A stretch of DNA of 64,000 nucleotides, taken from contig NZ_WWCL01000002.1 in the NCBI RefSeq assembly GCF_009857835.1, forward strand, positions 434,001-498,000. Direction: 5' to 3'. This document shows, piece after piece, positions 10,002 through 18,059 of this stretch; position 1 is the first letter of the stretch, and every line of letters starts with the position of its first letter. Source of the DNA: Duganella fentianensis. Lineage in GTDB: Bacteria; Pseudomonadota; Gammaproteobacteria; Burkholderiales; Burkholderiaceae_D. A program made the position numbers and the translations under genes. Under the pieces are notes generated by a model. It was not told the DNA's origin, did not search any database, and saw nothing but the letters and a program-made list of their open reading frames with translations.

Positions 10002-11864
10002 ATGAGTGAAGTGGAAGATAGCGCGCCTGATGCGCGTGCACAGGTGCTGGCCACAGTGGCAAGGCTGCCCAATCTGCCGGGCGTGTACCGCTATTTCGAT
10101 GCGGAAGACAAGGTGCTGTATGTGGGCAAGGCGCGCGATCTGAAGAAGCGCGTGTCGAGCTACTTCCAGAAGAACCTGAGCAGCCCGCGCATCGCCATGA
10201 TGGTGGAGCGCATCGCCAGGCTGGAAACCACCGTCACCCATAGCGAGGCGGAAGCGCTGATCCTTGAAAATAACCTGATCAAGGCGCTCAGCCCCCGCTT
10301 CAATATCCTGTTCCGCGACGATAAATCCTACCCGTATCTGAAGATCACGGGCGGCGAGGCGCCGCGCATGGTGTACTACCGTGGCGCAGTGGATCGCAAG
10401 AGCCAGTATTTCGGGCCTTTCCCCAGTTCGTGGGCCGTCAAGGAATCCATGCAGATATTGCAGAAGGTATTCCGCCTGCGCACCTGCGAAGACAGCGTGT
10501 ACAGCAACCGCACGCGGCCCTGTCTGCTCAACCAGATCGGCCGCTGCAGCGGCCCCTGTGTGGACCTGATCAGCAAGGAAGACTATCAGGCCGACGTCGA
10601 CAATGCGGCGCGCTTCCTGCGCGGGCGCCAGACCGAGATACTCGACGAGCTGGAAAAGAAGATGCACGCTTATGCTGCCGAGCTGAAGTTCGAGCAGGCG
10701 GCCACCGTGCGTAACCAGATCCAGTCGCTGTCGCGCGTACTGCACCAGCAGAGCATGGAAACCACGGGCGATGCCGATGTGGATATTCTGGCCGTGCTGG
10801 TGCAGGGCGGCCGCGCCTGCGTCAATCTGGCCATGGTACGGGGCGGGCGCCATCTGGGTGACCGCGCCTACTTCCCCAACCATATCGGTGATGCGGCAGC
10901 GATTGCCGATCAGCCGCTGGAAGTGGAAGTGCTGGCCGCTTTCCTGGTCCAGCATTACACCGAGAAGTTCATTCCCGGTACGCTGATCCTCAATATCGAA
11001 TTCGACCAGCCGGCGCTGATGCTGGCGCTGCAGGAGCAGTGCGGCCACCGCATCCATCTGGTGTTCCAGCCGCAGGACCAGCGCCGCAAATGGCTGGAGC
11101 TGGCGCAGAAGGGCGCCGAGATTTCGCTGGCGCGCTTGCTGTCGGAGCAGGGCTCGCAGCAGTCGCGCACGCGCGCACTGGTGGAGGCGCTGTCGCTGGA
11201 GCCGGAAGATATCGACACGCTGCGCATCGAGTGCTTTGACATCTCGCACACGCAGGGCGAAGCTACGCAGGCTTCGTGCGTGGTGTTCCATCACCACCAG
11301 ATGCAGAACGGCGAGTACCGCCGCTACAACATCAACGATATTACGCCGGGCGACGATTACGCTGCCATGCGCCAGGCGCTGATGCGGCGCTACGAAAAAG
11401 TGGCGAACGGCGATGGCGTGATGCCGGACGTCGTGCTGATCGACGGTGGCAAAGGTCAGATCGAAATGGCGCGTCAGGTGTTTGCCGAACTGGGGCTGGA
11501 TATCAGCCTGATCGTCGGCGTGGCTAAAGGCGAAGGCCGCCGCGTGGGGCTGGAAACGCTGATGTTTGTCGATGGCCGCGAGGCGCAGGAACTGGGCAAG
11601 GAATCGGCTGCGCTGATGCTGGTGGCGCAGATCCGCGACGAGGCGCACCGCTTCGCCATTACGGGCATGCGCGCCAAGCGGGCCAAGACGCGCCAGACTT
11701 CGCGTCTGGAGGAAATCGAGGGCATAGGCGCCAAGCGGCGCCAGCGCCTGCTGGCCCGCTTCGGCGGCTTGCGCGGCGTGGTGGATGCCAGTGTGGAGGA
11801 CCTGAAGCAGGTGGAAGGCATCTCGCAGGCGCTGGCCGAGGAAATCTACCGCCAGTTACACTGA
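10002..11864 (+). CDS. uvrC: Excinuclease ABC subunit C
   Basis: Makes both incisions in UvrABC nucleotide-excision repair. The 620 residues contain an N-terminal GIY-YIG nuclease ([20 protein letters not shown], residues about 20-39), a UVR motif near residues 205-240 that contacts UvrB, an RNase H-like endonuclease domain with [12 protein letters not shown] and VLIDGGKGQ, and a C-terminal pair of helix-hairpin-helix motifs ([18 protein letters not shown]). The start ATG follows acpS by 39 nt, with only a weak ribosome site. Length is typical. Confidence 0.98.
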   Translation: MSEVEDSAPDARAQVLATVARLPNLPGVYRYFDAEDKVLYVGKARDLKKRVSSYFQKNLSSPRIAMMVERIARLETTVTHSEAEALILENNLIKALSPRFNILFRDDKSYPYLKITGGEAPRMVYYRGAVDRKSQYFGPFPSSWAVKESMQILQKVFRLRTCEDSVYSNRTRPCLLNQIGRCSGPCVDLISKEDYQADVDNAARFLRGRQTEILDELEKKMHAYAAELKFEQAATVRNQIQSLSRVLHQQSMETTGDADVDILAVLVQGGRACVNLAMVRGGRHLGDRAYFPNHIGDAAAIADQPLEVEVLAAFLVQHYTEKFIPGTLILNIEFDQPALMLALQEQCGHRIHLVFQPQDQRRKWLELAQKGAEISLARLLSEQGSQQSRTRALVEALSLEPEDIDTLRIECFDISHTQGEATQASCVVFHHHQMQNGEYRRYNINDITPGDDYAAMRQALMRRYEKVANGDGVMPDVVLIDGGKGQIEMARQVFAELGLDISLIVGVAKGEGRRVGLETLMFVDGREAQELGKESAALMLVAQIRDEAHRFAITGMRAKRAKTRQTSRLEEIEGIGAKRRQRLLARFGGLRGVVDASVEDLKQVEGISQALAEEIYRQLH

Positions 11865-11963
11865 AGCCTGCCTCTATGCGCAGTCTCTACAGTGTGCTGG
11901 TTTAATGTGCCATAGCAAGGTAGACTAGCGGCGCATTGCCCAATTCACGATAGCCGATTATTT

Positions 11964-12545
11964 ATGCCTTTTAATATTCCGATCCTGTTGACCTGGTTGC
12001 GCGTGGCGCTGATTCCGCTGGTAGTCGGCGTCTACTATCTGCCCACTACGGTGCTGCCGGTGGCAGATCAGAATCTGGCCGCTACCATGGTCTTCATCGT
12101 CGCGGCAGTGACGGACTGGTTTGACGGCTTTCTGGCGCGGCGCTGGAACCAGACCTCGGCCTTCGGTGCCTTCCTCGATCCAGTGGCGGACAAGCTGATG
12201 GTGGCCGGCGCCTTGCTGGTGCTGGTGCAACTCGATAGAGCCAATGCCGTGCTGTCCTTTATCATCATCGGCCGCGAGATCGCCATTTCCGCGCTGCGCG
12301 AATGGATGGCGCAGATCGGCGCTTCCAAGTCGGTAGCAGTCAGCTCTATCGGTAAAATCAAAACCACCGCGCAGATGATGGCGATTCCGCTGCTGCTGTT
12401 CCATGACGTGCTGTGGGGCGCCATCGATAGCCAGTTCTGGGGCGCGCGCCTGCTGGAAGTAGCTGCCGTGCTGACCGTGTGGTCGATGTTCTACTACCTG
12501 CGTCTGGCCTGGCCGCTGATCAAGGAGAAGTCCGGCCAGCTGTAA
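11964..12545 (+). CDS. pgsA: CDP-diacylglycerol-glycerol-3-phosphate 3-phosphatidyltransferase
   Basis: Inner-membrane enzyme making phosphatidylglycerol phosphate, the committed step toward phosphatidylglycerol and cardiolipin. It has 193 residues and several membrane helices. The CDP-alcohol phosphatidyltransferase signature D-x2-DG-x2-AR-x8-G-x3-D-x3-D is complete as DWFDGFLARRWNQTSAFGAF followed by LDPVADK, residues about 51-77. The location between uvrC and tRNA-Gly genes is conserved in many proteobacteria. Confidence 0.97.
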   Translation: MPFNIPILLTWLRVALIPLVVGVYYLPTTVLPVADQNLAATMVFIVAAVTDWFDGFLARRWNQTSAFGAFLDPVADKLMVAGALLVLVQLDRANAVLSFIIIGREIAISALREWMAQIGASKSVAVSSIGKIKTTAQMMAIPLLLFHDVLWGAIDSQFWGARLLEVAAVLTVWSMFYYLRLAWPLIKEKSGQL

Positions 12546-12608
12546 GGGCAGGGCGGGCTAAACGGGCTAAATGATTTTCCATCTTTTTGCTTAAACAAAA
12601 GATTGCCA

Positions 12609-12636
12609 TTGACAGCCAGCGTAGTTCCTCTATAAT
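12609..12636 (+). promoter_or_regulatory. Sigma-70 promoter of the tRNA-Gly/tRNA-Cys cluster
   Basis: Consensus -35 TTGACA at 12609-12614 and consensus -10 TATAAT at 12631-12636 with a 16-nt spacer. The first tRNA begins 26 nt after the -10. A near copy (TTGACC, 16 nt, TATAAT) precedes the isolated tRNA-Gly at 35083. Confidence 0.88.
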
Positions 12637-12662
12637 GCTGGCCTGTTGTTGATGACGACGAC

Positions 12663-12738
12663 GCGGGAGTAGCTCAGTTGGTAGAGCGCAACCTTGCCAA
12701 GGTTGAGGTCGAGAGTTCGAGACTCTTCTCCCGCTCCA
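12663..12738 (+). tRNA. tRNA-Gly(GCC), copy 1
   Basis: 76-nt cloverleaf with acceptor GCGGGAG/CTCCCGC, D arm GCTCAGTTGGTAGAGC, anticodon stem-loop CAACCTTGCCAAGGTTG with anticodon GCC, T arm GAGAGTTCGAGACTCTT and encoded CCA. First of three identical copies in tandem. Confidence 0.98.
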
Positions 12739-12800
12739 AAGCATCGATAACGTGGCACTAGCAAGTTTTAAAGCTGAGTGCTAAAATGTTGGACTCCAAT

Positions 12801-12876
12801 GCGGGAGTAGCTCAGTTGGTAGAGCGCAACCTTGCCAAGGTTGAGGTCGAGAGTTCGAGACTCTTCTCCCGCTCCA
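12801..12876 (+). tRNA. tRNA-Gly(GCC), copy 2
   Basis: Same 76-nt sequence as copy 1, with anticodon GCC and encoded CCA. The 62-nt spacer from copy 1 has no recognisable gene. Confidence 0.98.
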
Positions 12877-12923
12877 GTTTCCCCGGAAACGGATGGCGCA
12901 GTAAAAGTAGTACAAACTCCTAC

Positions 12924-12999
12924 GCGGGAGTAGCTCAGTTGGTAGAGCGCAACCTTGCCAAGGTTGAGGTCGAGAGTTCGAGACTCTTCTCCCGCTCCA
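12924..12999 (+). tRNA. tRNA-Gly(GCC), copy 3
   Basis: Identical to copies 1 and 2. The bases after CCA are GAATTC, as they are after the isolated fourth copy at 35083-35158. Confidence 0.98.
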
Positions 13000-13051
13000 G
13001 AATTCCGGATAGCAGTGCGTAACCCGCTGTTACTCCTGTCAGATTACCTCA

Positions 13052-13125
13052 GGCGAGGTAGCAAAGCGGTTATGCAGCGGCCTGCAAAGCCGTCTAGGTC
13101 GGTTCGACTCCGATCCTCGCCTCCA
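13052..13125 (+). tRNA. tRNA-Cys(GCA)
   Basis: 74-nt cloverleaf with acceptor GGCGAGG/CCTCGCC, anticodon stem-loop CGGCCTGCAAAGCCG with anticodon GCA, TTCGACT T-loop and encoded CCA. It closes the tRNA cluster; accessory and decayed sequence begins right after it. Confidence 0.97.
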
Positions 13126-13239
13126 AAAAATCCCCATAATATCATCAAGTTACGCATAGGTAGCTAGCTGCGTGGCGTGCTGGATTTGCCTGAAATTCCC
13201 TCATTGCTACCTCGAGCTGGTAACAATGCCACCTCGAAA

Positions 13240-13278
13240 CGGCTCGCTTTGGCCGTTGATGCCAGTTAGAATTTGTCA
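13240..13278 (+). repeat. Imperfect direct repeat, copy A
   Basis: About 39 bp sharing most bases with 14395-14432. The common core is TTTGGCCGTTGAT, followed after a short gap by ATTTGTCA. Similarity appears to extend some 20 bp upstream at a lower level. The two copies flank the remnant and lipoprotein genes, about 1.15 kb apart. There are no obvious inverted ends, so the origin (mobile unit or duplicated leader) is open. The rest of 13126-13378 shows no convincing gene. Confidence 0.6.
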
Positions 13279-13378
13279 GTTAAATAACCTGAGAGTTGGC
13301 ATGTTTATCCGCAGCTCTGTGCAGCCCGGAGTGAGCATGCAGGCCGATGAAGGGAATACCGCGGCAATGATAATGTAG

Positions 13379-13553
13379 CGCGCCCTGGTTCGCTTGGACC
13401 GACAAGAACTACGCTGCTCGGACAGCATTGCACCACCTTCGGCTTCAGGGATGCAGGTGTCTGCCCAGATTCACCAAGGCCGCCGCACAGTTATCGATTA
13501 CTTGGTGCCCCCCCGTCCAGAAAGCGGTAGCAGGAGCGGCCAGAGAGCGTTAG
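13379..13553 (+). pseudogene. Decayed C-terminal remnant of a HlyD-family type I secretion adaptor
   Basis: Translation from 13379 reads RALVRLDRQEL, then GMQVSAQIHQGRRTVIDYL, the typical end of HlyD/PrtE-type membrane-fusion proteins. A run of seven C at 13508-13514 then shifts the frame. Removing one C gives PPVQKAVAGAARER and a stop at 13551-13553, which is the family C-terminus. An in-frame TAG at 13376-13378 lies directly before the homologous part, where the family often has a tyrosine. The rest of the gene and any partner ABC transporter are missing. This looks like a relic of a deleted secretion locus. Homology is judged by eye from family knowledge. Confidence 0.75.
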
Positions 13554-13609
13554 GTCATGCCTTTGTCCAATCAAATCAGCGCTACTTTTTCGCATGAAGT
13601 GCAAAGAAC

Positions 13610-14203
13610 ATGAGCAGTCTAAGAAAACTCCAACCGTACTCCATATTTAAATGGCTCTGGCCTCTTGTGTTCATTAGCAACGTTGTCGGATGCAGTGGTG
13701 AAAAGACCGACCGTTGGAAAGAGCAAGTTTTGCTCGTTGACGGTTCTGTAGTCGTCGTCCAACGCACTGCACAATATGTAAAAGGCGGACCTGAGCTGGC
13801 GTTTAATCTTAGTGGCGGCCACATCGCCGGCACGAGCATCGTGATACCCAAGCAGGATGGTAAATCCAATTTTCCTGAGTGGAGCGCCACCATTTTTTCT
13901 GACTACGGCTTTCCGGAAGTGCCGATTGTGGTGGATTTTAAGAATGCATCACCTGAGATTTATACGGCGATGTTAGAGCCAAGTCGATGCATGCGGTATC
14001 GGCGTTACGTACTTGCAGAGTCCAGCTGGAAGGAAAAGGAAATCGATTTTTCCAGTGTTTCGCTGAAAACGAATCTCTTGATCGATGTGGATGATAGCCC
14101 TAAGGTTGTGGACGTTGGTTTGAAAGCGCGTTTGAACAGTGATTCAAGAATCCAAGATTACTACCGCAGCGTGGATGCGGCATCCCGTTGTATCGATAAA
14201 TAA
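13610..14203 (+). CDS. Hypothetical lipoprotein
   Basis: A 197-residue protein of unknown function. The N-terminus has a basic region, a hydrophobic stretch (IFKWLWPLVFISNVVG) and a Cys in SNVVGCSG at about residue 28, consistent with a lipobox although the -1/-3 positions are not ideal. The mature part is polar with no motif I recognise. Base composition is clearly more AT-rich than neighbouring genes, suggesting transfer. It sits between a HlyD remnant and a YciI-like gene and is bracketed by an imperfect direct repeat. No good ribosome site is seen before the ATG. It may be an orphan cargo gene. Confidence 0.65.
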   Translation: MSSLRKLQPYSIFKWLWPLVFISNVVGCSGEKTDRWKEQVLLVDGSVVVVQRTAQYVKGGPELAFNLSGGHIAGTSIVIPKQDGKSNFPEWSATIFSDYGFPEVPIVVDFKNASPEIYTAMLEPSRCMRYRRYVLAESSWKEKEIDFSSVSLKTNLLIDVDDSPKVVDVGLKARLNSDSRIQDYYRSVDAASRCIDK

Positions 14204-14394
14204 AAGGTAGGAATATGGCCACAGTTGAAGCGACCGAACTCTTGCCCTCAAAGGCTCCATAGAATCCATGCGAACCAAGAACGTCGAAAACTAAACCTCA
14301 AAACTGTCTAGCGAACCCAAGTGGATCATATTGGCCTAAATAATAGGCAGGAGAGTATCTAGAGAACTCGTGGCGATTCAGTGCTACTCTTGTG

Positions 14395-14432
14395 CGGTTC
14401 GTTTTGGCCGTTGATATCAGTGGGATTTGTCA
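14395..14432 (+). repeat. Imperfect direct repeat, copy B
   Basis: Second copy of the element at 13240-13278, with the core TTTGGCCGTTGAT followed by ATTTGTCA. It ends about 48 nt before the YciI-like gene, so it may include that gene's promoter region. The surrounding 14204-14480 contains no gene I can support. Confidence 0.6.
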
Positions 14433-14480
14433 CTTTTTATCGTTACGTTTGAACTAACCAGCTTTGAAGGAGAAATTCGG

Positions 14481-14783
14481 ATGAATGAGTACATTCTGTT
14501 GATGCACGATGATGCGCCGGATCCTGAGCTTGCGAATGATGATGATGGGTGGGCGCAGTACGTCACCAAGCTGGTATCGACCGGACATTTCGATGGCGGC
14601 AGCGCCATAGGGCAGGGCGCAGTTTTCAAACAGGACGGTGCCCATCCGGCAGCGTCACTCGCGTTAAACGGCTATCTCCGGATTCGGGCAGAAGATATGG
14701 ACGCAGCCAGAAAATTTTTGGCTGGTAATCCGGTTTTTGAGGCGGGCGGCTCGGTTGAGATTAGGGAACTCCTGCGCACCTAG
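14481..14783 (+). CDS. YciI-like (YCII-related) protein
   Basis: A 100-residue small ferredoxin-like-fold protein of the YCII/DGPF group: MNEYILLMHDDAPDPE at the start, then GGSAIGQGAVFKQDG and GYLRIRAEDMDAARKFLAGN. This family is often encoded near ECF sigma factors or enzymes; its biochemical role is mostly unknown. The start ATG at 14481 has a strong AAGGAG 9 nt upstream. Its 3' end overlaps the convergent methyltransferase gene by 4 nt. Confidence 0.8.
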   Translation: MNEYILLMHDDAPDPELANDDDGWAQYVTKLVSTGHFDGGSAIGQGAVFKQDGAHPAASLALNGYLRIRAEDMDAARKFLAGNPVFEAGGSVEIRELLRT

Positions 14784-15406
14784 CCGCGCGCCACCAGCCC
14801 GATCAGGGCGGAGCGGCCGGTGTGGCGGGCGCCTTCGCTGAGCTCGGCCTCGTACTCGCGCAGTTCGAGGATATCCATGCCGGCAAAGGCTTGCGTCAGC
14901 AGTTCGCGCGTGTACAGACGATCGAGCTGGGGCGGGCCACCGGTTTTGTATTCGAGCTGCCCGGGCGTGTAGCCTTGCAGGATCAGGATGCCGCCCGGTT
15001 TCAGGCTGTCCCGTATGTGCTGGAATATGCGGGCCCGCATGGCTGGATCGGCGAACTGGAAGAAGATGGCGGCGACGCCGTCATAACGTGCTGGCGGCCA
15101 GCTCCAGCTGTCGCAGTCGGCCACGTCGTACTGCACGGTGACACCTTGGCTGCTGGCCAGTTGGCGCGCCTTTTCTACTCCGACGGCAGAAATGTCGAAG
15201 GCCTCCACCTGCATGCCTTGCTGCGCCAGCCAGACGCTGTTGCGGCCTTCGCCATCGGCCACGCACAGGATGCGGCTGCCGGCCGCCCAGACGCTGGCGT
15301 GCTGGCGCAGAAATTCGTTGGGCGTGGTGCCGAACACATATTCGCTGCTGGCGTAACGCGCATCCCAGACGGCGGCTGGCGCTTGCGTATCAGATGGCTG
15401 GTTCAT
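14780..15406 (-). CDS. Class I SAM-dependent methyltransferase
   Basis: A 208-residue Rossmann methyltransferase related to the TehB/thiol-methyltransferase-like group. Motif I is ILCVADGEGRNSVWLA near residues 45-60; the following acidic residue is in VEAFDISAVG. Motif IV (DGVAAIFFQFA) and the post-motif segment LKPGGILILQGY are present. The ATG at 15406 is chosen because GGAG lies 8 nt upstream; a longer open frame upstream lacks support. It follows the TauE/SafE gene by 47 nt on the same strand and could be the last gene of the sulfide operon. The substrate is unknown; a sulfur acceptor is only a guess from context. Confidence 0.82.
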   Translation of the reverse strand: MNQPSDTQAPAAVWDARYASSEYVFGTTPNEFLRQHASVWAAGSRILCVADGEGRNSVWLAQQGMQVEAFDISAVGVEKARQLASSQGVTVQYDVADCDSWSWPPARYDGVAAIFFQFADPAMRARIFQHIRDSLKPGGILILQGYTPGQLEYKTGGPPQLDRLYTRELLTQAFAGMDILELREYEAELSEGARHTGRSALIGLVARG

Positions 15407-15452
15407 GCGGGCTCCTGCTGCGTAGGCGTGAAAAGAGGGGGCACGGCGGCGA

Positions 15453-16343
15453 TTACAGTGCCCGTATGAATAATGCCACGGCGACGCCGGCTGACACCAG
15501 AGCAAATGCCTGCTGCAGAACGGGGCCAGCCAGTCTGGCGGCCAGTAGCCGGCCGCTCGTCATGCCGATCAGTGCACCGGCAGAAAACGGCAGGGCTATG
15601 GCCCACTGCAGGTGGCCGGTGGCAGCGCTGGCCGCGACGCCGGAAAACGATACCAGCGCTATCACGGCCAGTGAAGTGGACAGGATGGACTGGGTGTTCA
15701 GATCCGTGTAGCGCTGCAAGGCGGGCACCATGACGAAACCGCCGCCCACACCAAGCAGACCGGATAGACCACCCGCCAGCAGACCGGACATGGCCAGTGC
15801 GCGCGCGCAGGGGGCGGTCCAGTTCAGCTTGCCGCGCTGTATATCGAGCCGGCAGGGTGGGGCAGCCTGCGTTGTACTTCCCGTGCCGCTGCTACTGCTA
15901 CTGTTGGCCGCATTCGCACCAGTGGCAGCGTTAGCCACTTTAGCGCCATGGTCAGCGTTAGCACTGGAGGCTGTGCTGCCAGCGGCAGCAGCTTTCGCGC
16001 GCTGGTAGACGCGCCAGGCCACGTATAGCAGCACCGCAGCAAACACCATGCTGAGCGGCCGGTTAGGTGTGCGCTGCGCCAGCCACAGGCCCAGCGGCGA
16101 GCACAGGATGCCGGCACCGGCGATCAGCAGCGCAGCCTTGTAGCGCACCGTTCCCTGCTTCAGGCCCATGACGGCGCCCAGCGCAGCGGCCAGCGCTACC
16201 GCCAGCAGGCCTATCGGCCCCGCTTGCGCCATGCTCAGGCCCGCACCGAACACCAGTAGCGGCACGGCCAGTATGCCGCCACCGGCGCCGGTCAGCGCCA
16301 GGATGATGCCGACCGTGAAGCCCAGCAGGCTGACCACCATCAT
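15453..16343 (-). CDS. TauE/SafE-family sulfite/sulfur-anion exporter
   Basis: Integral membrane permease of 296 residues with about eight hydrophobic segments in two repeats. Each half begins with a Gly-rich motif: VGIILALTGAGGGILAVPLL at the N-terminus and GLLGVGGGFVMVPALQ in the second half. Family members move sulfite, sulfoacetate or related anions across the inner membrane. The central loop (about residues 120-165) is Ala/Ser/Asn-rich and poorly conserved. It lies 25 nt downstream of the SQR fusion gene, so export of sulfite or thiosulfate made by sulfide oxidation is likely. Confidence 0.88.
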   Translation of the reverse strand: MMVVSLLGFTVGIILALTGAGGGILAVPLLVFGAGLSMAQAGPIGLLAVALAAALGAVMGLKQGTVRYKAALLIAGAGILCSPLGLWLAQRTPNRPLSMVFAAVLLYVAWRVYQRAKAAAAGSTASSANADHGAKVANAATGANAANSSSSSGTGSTTQAAPPCRLDIQRGKLNWTAPCARALAMSGLLAGGLSGLLGVGGGFVMVPALQRYTDLNTQSILSTSLAVIALVSFSGVAASAATGHLQWAIALPFSAGALIGMTSGRLLAARLAGPVLQQAFALVSAGVAVALFIRAL

Positions 16344-16368
16344 CGCTTGCCCTCCCGCCAGCGCGCGC

Positions 16369-18039
16369 TCATAGGTCGGCCAGTTCCGGTTTGGCCAGCC
16401 ACTCGCGGCCTTTCAGCATGCCTTTCCAGTACAGCGGCGGCAGGATGCGTTCCTTCAGCAGCCAGGCCAGCCGCGAAGGGCGGGTGCCATCGATGAACCA
16501 GCGCGGGAAGCTAGGCGCCAGCTTGCCGCCGTAGGTGAATTCGGCCAGCACGATTTTGCCCCGTTCTACCGTCAGCGGGCAGGAGCCGTAGCCATCGTAC
16601 TGGGCGCTGCTATTGCGCTTGCCTATTGCGGCCAGCAGATTGTGCGCCACTACGGGTGCCTGCTTGCGTGCAGCGGCGGCGGTCTTGGCATTGGGCGTAT
16701 TGGCGACGTCGCCCAGCGCGTAGATATTTGGCCAGGTCTTGTGGCGCAGCGTAGCCGGATCGACATCGACCCATCCGGCTGCGTCGGCCAGCGGGCTGAC
16801 ACGGATGAAGTCGGGCGGCACTTGCGGCGGTACCACATGCAGGATGTCGAACGGGCGGTCTATCAGTTCTTCCTTGCCGTTAGCGCCGATGTGGCGGAAG
16901 GTGGCGATCTTGGCCGGGCCATTGACGCGCACCAGCGTATTGCCGAAATGGAGCTCGATGCCGTAAGCCTTCACGTATTCCATCAGCGCCGGCACATAGT
17001 CGGCTACGCCGAACAGGGCGACACCGGCGCTGCAGAATTCGATGTCGATGGTGTTCAGCGCGCCGCTGCGTTTCCACTGGTCGGCCGACAGATACATGGC
17101 CTTCTGCGGCGCCCCCGCGCACTTGATGGGCATGGGCGGCTGGGTGAAGATGGCACGGCCTTTACCGAGTTCATTGACCAGCTTCCACGTGTAGGGGGCC
17201 AGATGGTAAAGGTAGTTGGAAGTCACGCCGTTACGGCCCAGCGTATCCGACAGGCCTTCGATGGCGTGCCAGTCCAGCTTGAGTCCGGGGCAGACCACCA
17301 GTTGCTGGTATTTGACGACGCGGCAGCCGTCGAGTATCAGGGCATTGCGTTCCGGCTCGAAGGCAGCGACGGCCGCCTTGATCCAGTTGACGCCGCGCGG
17401 GATGGTGGCCGCCATGGTATGGGCGGTGGTGGCCGCATCGAATACGCCGCCGCCCACCAGCGTCCAGCCGGGCTGGTAGTAGTGCACATCGGCCGGATCG
17501 ATGATGGCGATGTCCAGCTCGGGATCGCGCGCCAGCAGGCTCGATGCGGTGGCAATGCCGGCAGCACCGCCGCCGATGATGACCACGGCATGCGCCACTT
17601 CCACATCGTCGAGGGGAGTGCGGCCCTGATTGATGATGCGGCGGACCACGCCTTTCATGTCGTAGCCGGCGCGCTGCGCTACGGCGACGATCTCGGGCAG
17701 CGATTTATGGCGCGCTTCGGCCAGTGCCCACATGGTGGTGGAACGCATGCCGGTGCGGCAGTAGGCCAGCACGGGCTTGGGTAGTTCGGCCATCAGCTGA
17801 CCGAATAGCTGGCCCTGCTCGTCCGTCACCTTGCCCGACACGGCGGGCAGGTAGTAAGTGCGCAGCCCCAGTGCCTGTGCGGCCCGCTCGATTTCGGCAA
17901 ACAGGGGCTGGTCGCCGGCTTCGCCATCGGGACGGTTGCAGATGATGGACTGGAAACCGGCGGCGCGGATGCGGACCATATCCTCCGGCAGGATCTGGGG
18001 CGCGACGGATAATTCGGCGCTCAGGGTGTGCAATTCCAT
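16369..18039 (-). CDS. Fused DUF442 (BLH) phosphatase/sulfurtransferase-like domain and sulfide:quinone oxidoreductase
   Basis: A 556-residue fusion. Residues 1 to about 115 form a DUF442/TIGR01244 domain with a tyrosine-phosphatase-like loop, Cys94 in YCRTGMRS. Residues about 150-556 are an FAD-dependent sulfide:quinone oxidoreductase: dinucleotide fold VVIIGGGAAGIATASSLLA, then CPGLKLDWHAIEGL, IKCAGAPQKAMYL and YALGDVANTPNAKTAAAARK. KCAGAPQK marks the mitochondrial/type II SQR group and holds one redox cysteine. The role is oxidation of H2S to sulfane sulfur, with electrons to the quinone pool. The second redox cysteine expected in the GDxxNxP motif is absent (GDVANTP). It lies 20 nt after the MBL gene in one operon. 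Confidence 0.9.
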   Translation of the reverse strand: MELHTLSAELSVAPQILPEDMVRIRAAGFQSIICNRPDGEAGDQPLFAEIERAAQALGLRTYYLPAVSGKVTDEQGQLFGQLMAELPKPVLAYCRTGMRSTTMWALAEARHKSLPEIVAVAQRAGYDMKGVVRRIINQGRTPLDDVEVAHAVVIIGGGAAGIATASSLLARDPELDIAIIDPADVHYYQPGWTLVGGGVFDAATTAHTMAATIPRGVNWIKAAVAAFEPERNALILDGCRVVKYQQLVVCPGLKLDWHAIEGLSDTLGRNGVTSNYLYHLAPYTWKLVNELGKGRAIFTQPPMPIKCAGAPQKAMYLSADQWKRSGALNTIDIEFCSAGVALFGVADYVPALMEYVKAYGIELHFGNTLVRVNGPAKIATFRHIGANGKEELIDRPFDILHVVPPQVPPDFIRVSPLADAAGWVDVDPATLRHKTWPNIYALGDVANTPNAKTAAAARKQAPVVAHNLLAAIGKRNSSAQYDGYGSCPLTVERGKIVLAEFTYGGKLAPSFPRWFIDGTRPSRLAWLLKERILPPLYWKGMLKGREWLAKPELADL

Positions 18040-18059
18040 GGCAGTTCCTCGTTATTGTT

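Noticed and set aside
13172..13378. Open frame of 68 codons after tRNA-Cys
   Set aside because: No ribosome site, no domain similarity and odd composition; its last codons may only be an extension of the HlyD remnant.
13545..13560. GTTAGGT resembling an integron attC core site
   Set aside because: It coincides with the stop codon of the HlyD remnant, and no matching inverse core or internal palindrome is visible around it.
14204..14394. Possible insertion-sequence end (short T/A-rich stretches with TGTCTAG)
   Set aside because: No paired inverted repeat, target duplication or transposase fragment could be recognised.
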